Below, piece by piece: positions 57,701-64,000 of a DNA stretch of 64,000 nucleotides. Position numbers and translations under genes: made by a program. How positions within the stretch are numbered: the stretch's first letter is position 1; the number at the start of each line of letters is the position of its first letter. The DNA is from Litoditis marina (Eukaryota > Nematoda > Chromadorea > Rhabditida > Rhabditidae): assembly GCA_964036275.1 (NCBI GenBank), contig OZ038435.1, positions 25,329,581 to 25,393,580 on the forward strand, given 5' to 3'. The notes below the pieces were generated by a model, which was not told where the DNA came from, searched no databases, and saw only the letters and a program-made list of their open reading frames with translations.

Positions 57701-60408
57701 AGCCCCGTCTTATATGATGCACTTCCTTTCTTGGGCTAGCTCTTATCCGAACACTATGTTTTTTGCCTAATTTGTAGTTTGATCCCTTTGCTTTTCGATT
57801 GCAGTTCGTATATCAATACGTTTGTCGAGTTCAAACTACAACTAATATTAGGTCCTCTGCACAATTTACTTACTTTCAGATACTACGATGGCGCTATCGA
57901 AGAAAGAGGCCCAGAATCGAACCAGCTGGCACAAATTGCAGAGAAAAACAGCGTGCATCTCGTTATTGGAGTTATAGAGAAAGAAGGTGGCACACTCTAT
58001 TGCTCGGTTAGTTTTCGTATTAGCAGGTACTGCAGAAATATAAAAATAAAAGGCAGTTCTAGCTTTGCATCTCGTGAAACATGCGCCTTTCTACATTACT
58101 GGGAGAAACATTTTGCCGAGCGTAATCGCTGCAGAGTACAACTATCGAGTCGACGCCGAGCTGGTAAAATGCTGACCAGAACTTATTCTGTCGCTAAAGT
58201 TTTCCCCTTTTTCTCGCTCTCAGAAGCATGTGCAAAAAGAAAAGCAAAAGACGGGTTTCGATCTGTACCTCCAAATTTTCATGCGTAGACAAACATTGCA
58301 GCGTGCAATGTGATGGTCTAGAAAGAAGAGAACTATGGGCATAACGCTGAGCGAATGAAGTTTATATTTGCGTTTCTACAGGTATTCTTCTATTCGCCAG
58401 ATGGATATCTGGGAAAACATCGTAAACTCCTCCCAACAGCCATGGAGAGATGCATTTGGGGCAACGGCGACGGATCCACCATGCCGGTACGAGAGTCTCC
58501 GAAACGTATAATTTATTCTCTGTTTCCGCGATATGCGGTATACAGTATTTTGATGAAAACTTCGAGAAACCGAAAAGATAAACACTAGACTATGGCAGTA
58601 CTCATGTTAACCTCGGCGACAGGATGTGCGAACGGCAAACCTGCAGTACTTCCCTCTGTGAACGGATGTATACGAAAGATGCTACTTTTCCACAACTTTT
58701 TCCAACTCTTTTCAGTTAAAATAATCCGTCTTATTGCTCTGTTTTTCTAGGTCTTTGAAACACCTCTTGGCAAAATCGGAGCTGCCGTATGCTGGGAAAA
58801 TTACATGCCTCTCTACAGGGTCAATTTGTACAGTAAAGGTAAGGGTTCCAAACACATTTTCGATTCGGCAGATCATATTTGGAAAATAGTTGACTTTCTG
58901 AAAACACAAATAGATAAACGTGTTATATCTCTAGTTGGAAGGCGGATCGCGCACGTGCAAAACATGAATATCGATTCAGTCTTCTCCGCATCAGAAAGCT
59001 CGATCAATAGTCACTACTCCATCTACTTTCGATATATCAGATGTTTTCCCGCCGATTAGTATCGATAATAAGTTTTAGGCATTGAATTGTACATGGCTCC
59101 GACTGTAGACGATCGAGAGGTCTGGCTGTCTACCATGAGAACGATTGCTTTGGAAGGCAGGCGAGTGCTTTTACATCTTATGCCGTGTGAAAGAATATTT
59201 CCAGCGCCTTGACGTTACATGCAATTTTGCGTGAGTTTACTGTTTTCACTTTCATTTCGAGATAATAACTAAAATGTTCGAATGTCGGAAGTAGTACACA
59301 TTCGTACTGTAGGTATTCATGCACCTGAGACAAGCTTGGATTGAAGGCGAAACGTATTTCTTTGAAGCATCTTAGTTTCATTCTGAAGTTATGCCACTAC
59401 TTCCATTCAACAACTTTTCCAGATGCTTTGTGGTATCTGCCTGTCAGTTTTTGAAATCATCAGCCTATCCAGTCGATCACAAGATGCGTCAGGAGCACGG
59501 AGAAGAAAAGGTGAGCTTTCATTGAGATTTTTAACAAATCAACATGTTTTACAGTTTTTCGCACAAGTAGAACTAAAATTTACAGATATATTGTTCCAGT
59601 AACGGACTATTTCAGTGTTACCTTCAAAGTTGGACTTCATCATGCTGGTTTTCCTAGATATTTATTTGTCACGTCTGACGTCAAAACATCAACGATCGAT
59701 AACACTGTGCATTTTTCATGTTTTTTCATGTCTCACAGGCTGTGATTAACGATGTTTGAAACAAAGTATATGATACAGGTGCTTATCCGTGGTGGTTCGT
59801 GTGCCGTAGACCCACTGGGAACAGTTCTGGTGGAGCCGGACTTTTCCGGTGAAATGATAAGGTTTCTCGTTTTATTTATAACAATTAGTCTCGGAAATCA
59901 TAGAAACCTCTAAACATGAGTCGAAAACATTTTTCCTTCCGCATTTTCAGTATGAGCAGTTTTGTATCATTTTCAGGTTTCAAGTTGTGCTGTTTCATCC
60001 AAATAACTGAGCCTAGTTACTTCCTCTTAGAGCTTACAATTGAGGAGAAATGCCGTTGTCTCACTTACATGGAGATGAAAAAGTATTATAGAAAATAGCT
60101 TGGTGTGGTAATGCAAATTTGTCTTTGTATTAATTTCGGTAGTGTCTCTGAACTTTTGTGCATTTTTGAACTAACTTTGAACTTCTACTATGTTTGTAGA
60201 CTATAAAACTGACAGTCGTTTTCTTCGTCTAATTTAGACAAGTCAGACAGACAGGAAACAAAAAGGTGTTTTCAGATATGTAGACGCCGATCTCTCGACG
60301 ATAGCCAGAGGGAAGTTTGATCTGGATACTGTAGGTCATTACAGTAGACCGGACGTCTTCCAGCTCATTGTCAACGAACAACCACAGCAAGGAGTTATTA
60401 GAAAGTGA
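51723..60408 (+). CDS. nit-1: Nitrilase NIT-1, 304 aa
   Basis: Exons 51723-51843, 57419-57506, 57880-58006, 58382-58486, 58751-58838, 59079-59160, 59423-59510, 59779-59861, 60276-60408; frames agree and the 304 residues are the usual length. The nitrilase Glu-Lys-Cys triad is complete: Glu of [13 protein letters not shown] (split by intron 1), Lys of [11 protein letters not shown] and Cys of [14 protein letters not shown]. Other marks: [50 protein letters not shown] and [14 protein letters not shown]. The enzyme hydrolyses nitriles to acids and ammonia in the cytosol; the worm's natural substrate is not known to me. Intron 1 is 5.6 kb because of an LTR element. The intron after exon 6 starts with GC (GCGAGT) rather than GT. 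AATAAA at 60434 is the poly(A) signal. Confidence 0.95.
51889..52112. repeat. Foldback element, family C, copy 2
   Basis: CCTTCTACAGTAATC at 51900 and GATTACTGTAAAGGG at 52071 are the ends; GTTATAAGTGGGTGGAACAA follows. It aligns over about 225 bp with 14850-15075. In nit-1 intron 1, left of the LTR element. Confidence 0.7.
52259..52930 (-). repeat. LTR (3' LTR in element orientation)
   Basis: Left-hand 672-bp long terminal repeat of the element; starts TGTCGCAAAGGTGATAA on the plus strand and ends TATTCGCAACA. In element orientation it is the downstream LTR, preceded by the polypurine tract. Confidence 0.95.
56546..57217 (-). repeat. LTR (5' LTR in element orientation)
   Basis: Right-hand copy of the same 672 bases, nearly identical. 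In element orientation it is the upstream LTR and should carry the promoter; the primer-binding site follows it directly. Confidence 0.95.
57583..57612. repeat. 27-bp palindrome
   Basis: ATCTGCGTACATA is followed by one base and its exact complement, in nit-1 intron 2. It lies next to a GTAGTTTGATC copy of the dispersed motif. Confidence 0.7.
59161..59166 (+). promoter_or_regulatory. GC-type splice donor in nit-1
   Basis: Exon 6 ends GAAGGCAG and the intron begins GCGAGT. Only this join yields the conserved [14 protein letters not shown]; no GT donor nearby keeps the frame. The flanking AG|GCGAGT otherwise fits the donor consensus well. Confidence 0.85.
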
Positions 60409-60598
60409 TTGTGAGATAGTATTCCTCGGAATGAATAAATATCAATCTGTACATATTCTGTAGTACTTCATTGTTTTTGTTTCTATCCCAATGCTGGGTT
60501 AAATTTCCAAATTTCCTCGAAATTATAGCTACACACTGTTGACGCCTCGTTGATCTGCAATCTTTACCCTCCCTCCCTCTGTCTCTCTCTCTCTCTCC

Positions 60599-60652
<54 letters not shown>

Positions 60653-61433
60653 CTCGCTCTCTCTACAATGAATTCGGAAATCATTTGTATTCCTTTATTA
60701 ATAATAATTTGCAAGCTAAAGCCTACAATCGATCGTTTTCGCATATATGTACAAAACTGAAAAGAGCATGAAGGAAAAACTGGCCACTTCGTCTCTCAAA
60801 AATCATCAAAAACATTCAAGTAAGTATTCCAAAAACTCAGAAACGCAGAAAACTGTCACTATACTCACAGTCAAATACTAAGTCACGTGGAGCACGTTTG
60901 TTCACGTTTCACGTGATTTTCAACTACTACAAGTATATATTGCAACAAGCATTGAATAACCGGTACATAAAGACGGCCTAGAGAAGCAAAATGCACACCT
61001 GACAGAAAAGAGAGACATACCTAGAAAGCAGAGGTTACCATGAGGTAACCTTCGATTTTCAGCAGCCCGCTCTTACCACCATACCAATATAGTTTCTGAC
61101 ATGTAAAGTGATGTTAAGAAACTATATAAAATCACCAAATACGATGACTAGAAGTTTCTTATGTAAAGAAAAATTATATTGAAGATGAGAGAAATAAGGA
61201 TTAGAAAGCAGAAAATGATTGCACTTCATCATTGAAGACGAAGAAGCAGTTGCTAAACTCTCAAAAAAGGCCAAGGAATTAGGAAAAATCAAAAAGTTCA
61301 GCTTATTAGAACAGGGTATTTGTGACCAAAATACATCAGAATGCAACATATAAACAGTTTCCAACTAAGTTAACGTAAATTCGCCGTGAACATGTTGTTG
61401 TTGCGTCCGTTGTTGTGTACAAATAGTTGCTGC
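60409..61433. other. Convergent intergenic region with (CT)n tract
   Basis: nit-1 (+) and the Tyr-rich gene (-) converge here. A (CT)n microsatellite of about 80 bases lies at 60583-60665. GAGGTTACCATGAGGTAACC at 61030 is a short hairpin. No gene is seen. Confidence 0.6.
60583..60665. repeat. (CT)n microsatellite
   Basis: Almost pure CT dinucleotides with a few CCCTCTGT and CTCG interruptions. Open frames through it are Ser/Leu or Arg/Glu repeats and are not genes. Confidence 0.95.
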
Positions 61434-63739
61434 TCAATAATATCTGCTCCAGCTCGCGGTCGAAGGTGTGTAGTTGTGCGGCCGGTAGCTGTTGTAGTGT
61501 CGTAGGCCACTATTACCGTAGTGGGACCAGTACCACGGCGCCGAACTGTAATTAGATAAGGAATAACTGGGTTGACCAAATTCCAAATTAAACTGTTATC
61601 TGAGCAAAAAAATGTTTACTACATCAAACTACAAACACCCAAGTAGGAACCAAGCTACTCGAATTCGTGGAAACCAACAGATTAGAGTAATTCTTTCTGG
61701 CTCGTTCAAAAATTTGCCACCGAATACAGTTTTTTTATGATGATCCCGTGGGGAGTCGACCAATAAGAGTCCTACTGTAGCAGTCAATGTAGGAATGACG
61801 TAGACTATCCAACTCACGAGGTGCCGAGGTAAGTGCGAGTGTACATGTAGCTCTTGAGACTCTGGGGTCGACTGGCGATGTCATAGTTGGTCTCTGTGCC
61901 CAAGTAACTATAGCCGGAGTAACTGGACAAAATTGGGTTGAATTTTGAAGAAGATATACTGATGGAATCTCTATGTTTCTGATTGGATTCATGGTTAAAG
62001 GAGACAGGAACACAACTTGAGCAGAGGTTTTGTTTTGAGCTGCTTTTAACTGTAATGAGATCAGAGAGCACAAATAACTCGTATATTAGTTTGATCAGTC
62101 CACGTGACATCCACATGACAGTGCCGCGCGACAAGCAACGCGTCCAATCAAAAGTAGGATACAGCAGCTTTACGAGAAACCATGTTGCTCTCCGGTCTCC
62201 TTTAAGAGCAAACACAATAAATCAAAAACACTCGAACCCTCATTTATGAACTTCCACCAAAAAACCTTATTGAACTACAATCAGAGCAACCTATAACGTA
62301 CTGATTAAAATCAGTTACATAGTTGCTTCAGGAAGAGCGTACACTTTGTACCTTATGAAAGTAAACAATAAACTGATCTTGAAAGAAAACGATTGTCACT
62401 TATTGATGAAAATATATTCTGTATAAACTTTCAAGTTTAATGATGTTGGTAAACTCACCCTCTTCTGGTGGTGATAGGACTGATATCGGCGGTCATCTTG
62501 GGTGGCGTGTAGGTGGGAGTGGTGCCCATTAGTTTGTCGTAGCTACGGAAGGAGTACGGTCGGCGGTAGTCCTGGTCACGACCGTAGACGTACCTGAACG
62601 AACAAGTCAAAGCAAACCTATAGAGTAGCTCTTTCTTCAAAACATTACCCTTATCGACGTCTTATTAGTGTCTTGTGATCGTAGAAAACCGAAACCTATC
62701 GAACAATCGGAATTTACGCAGTAAATCACAAGTTGACGCAGGTTTAGCTACATTGTGCAGGAGATTTTATTCAGCAGAGTTTAGTTGTGTGGTACAGTAT
62801 GCAGCGTGTATGATACATGTTATTTTTTGACAACATTTTTTGAACTAAAGTACAAATATCATCTTGGTTCCGGAACAGTACTCGATTATAGATGAAGTAG
62901 AGAGCAAGAGAATTGGATGAACGAACGACACAGCAAGCATGCCGCGCTGCAACTCAGAATTTAATTTTTAGCACTTCGTTGTAGAATTTCTTCAGAATAG
63001 GTGTGCTAGAAGATTCCGACGCCTTCATCCCATCCTGCGTTTCCTCAAACATACGCTATTACTCTGCTCTTACATCCCGCCGGGATACGAGTGGCGCGAA
63101 ATAGTAAGGCAGAGCGAGAGACGCAGAATGGAATGAAGGTGCTGGGATCTTCTTGCATACGTACTCAGAATAGGTATGCTCCAACGGCGTGTCAAAAAGA
63201 GAAATGAGACGGAGGGCGGGAAAGTAACGGTTGTCGTAAAGTTCGAGTACTTCTCACGTGGTGGAAACTGTCGAGTACAGAATACAAAGAACTGCTAAGT
63301 GGGTGAGATGTTCGGGAGACAAGTGTAAACAATGTCGGAAACGTCAATGTGGGATTACGGCTATATCTCGAAGATTGAGAGTTCGGGTTTCAGCTGTCGA
63401 CCAATTAAAGTAATACTAGGAAAGTACTAAAACATCTAGGAAAATCAGCGTGAGTTGGAAAACTGCGCAGAGTTTTCTCTGCTATATTGCTTCGAAGTGC
63501 GTATTCTAGTATTTTGTTTCTGCTCGGTTCAGAGATCATAGAAAATGTGATTTTGGAGGGTAGCGAACTCAGATTTTCATGTTATGTCTTCGAGTATTTA
63601 TACTTGTTGTTTAGTAAATCAGCACAAATCTCTCAATAGTCAGAATATAAATGTCAAGAATTTGGCAGAGAAACGATGAACTTAAACCAACTTGTAGATG
63701 GGGTAACTCCAGGTTCGCAGTCCGAAAACGTCATACTTG
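61434..63739 (-). CDS. Unrecognised Tyr-rich protein, 5' part outside window
   Basis: Minus-strand exons 63692-63739, 62459-62593, 61818-61922 and 61434-61545 (TGA) join in frame to about 133 C-terminal residues; the first exon starts with an acceptor in mid-codon, so the gene continues to the right. The part seen is rich in Tyr, Arg, Ser and Pro: YDVFGLRTWSYPIYKYVYG, RRPYSFRSYDKLMGTTP, GYSGYSYLGTETNYD, SYMYTRTYLGT, WYWSHYGNSGLRHYNSYRP, ending SRYY. There are no cysteines and no membrane span. It could be a muscle filament-associated or a cuticle/extracellular structural protein, where Tyr cross-links occur; neither is proved. A family A foldback sits in the intron between the first two exons. 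Confidence 0.7.
62999..63172. mobile_element. Foldback element, family A, copy 2
   Basis: Inverted ends TGCTAGAAGATTCCGACGCC and, reversed, GATCCCAGCACCTTCATTCC enclose about 175 bp with the family centre TTACATCCCGCCGGGATACG. TCAGAATAGGT stands on both outer sides (62992 and 63166), a direct repeat that may be a target duplication or part of the element. Confidence 0.75.
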
Positions 63740-64000
63740 CTGAAAATAGAACGTTGATTCGGGAAGAATAACAAATCTAGTACTGTGGAGACCTTGGAGA
63801 ATATTTAGTTGGAAACTTGTGAGTATATTCAGTTATTCATGACCTACGTGACATTATGCGGCGACCAACCTAAGATAACCACTACGTAAATATACATAAA
63901 ATAACCACTACCATTGTCATTAGGTAACGTAAGCACGTCGGGACAGTATGCTTTGACGACGATAATTTGAAATTTGATTTTTAGATTGGTCAGAAACGTA

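Noticed and set aside
60529..60771. Arg/Glu-rich and Ser/Leu-rich open frames
   Set aside because: Translations of the (CT)n microsatellite.
1..64000. CRISPR array, bacterial operons or phage genes
   Set aside because: Intron structure and all recognised proteins are eukaryotic; the direct repeats seen lack unique regular spacers.

Overview
This is nuclear DNA of a nematode, most likely a rhabditid close to but outside the well-known Caenorhabditis set. Genes are split by many introns (about 50 bp to several hundred bp, occasionally kilobases) whose 3' ends nearly all read TTTCAG or TTNCAG. Several start codons sit just behind splice-acceptor-like sequences of the kind used for spliced-leader trans-splicing. 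The recognisable proteins give nematode best matches from memory: GLD-1/ASD-2-like STAR proteins, nematode chemoreceptors, a ShKT-domain secreted protein, PRI-2, HMG-20 and NIT-1. I joined exons by hand; in the ten genes given with complete models every exon junction keeps the reading frame. Splice coordinates may be off by a base or two.

Layout, left to right. 1-4592 (-): SLC30A9/ZnT9-like zinc transporter, 3' end outside the window. 5530-8216 (+) and 9524-12737 (+): tandem duplicates of a STAR-family RNA-binding gene; the first has only the QUA1-like module, the second is complete with KH and QUA2. 13130-15491 (-): a 315-residue chemoreceptor. 17563-25185 (-): an unrecognised 597-residue protein with eight consecutive, equal-sized, phase-0 repeat exons, each ending in a TPK-like motif. 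25878-27973 (-): secreted protein with two ShKT domains. 29269-34222 (-): a second 315-residue chemoreceptor whose first intron holds a perfect 133-bp inverted repeat and a 285-bp tandem repeat array. 36918-39344 (-): YIPF6. 39720-45234 (+): DNA primase large subunit. 45825-50473 (+): HMG20. 51723-60408 (+): NIT-1 nitrilase, with a young 4,959-bp LTR element in its first intron. 61434-63739 and beyond (-): 3' part of an unrecognised Tyr-rich protein gene whose 5' end lies outside.

Working relations. PRIM2 and HMG20 are in the same direction, 590 bp apart, with a poly(A) signal about 85 bp before a trans-splice-like acceptor, which is the layout of a nematode operon. YIPF6 and PRIM2 diverge from a 375-bp region. 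Much of the non-coding space is small foldback (MITE-like) elements in at least seven families, long G/C homopolymer tracts and dispersed short motifs. The most unusual items are the repeat-exon gene, the QUA1-only STAR paralogue whose exon 4 is phase-compatible with the downstream KH exons, the LTR element with no visible reverse transcriptase, and the perfect inverted repeat.
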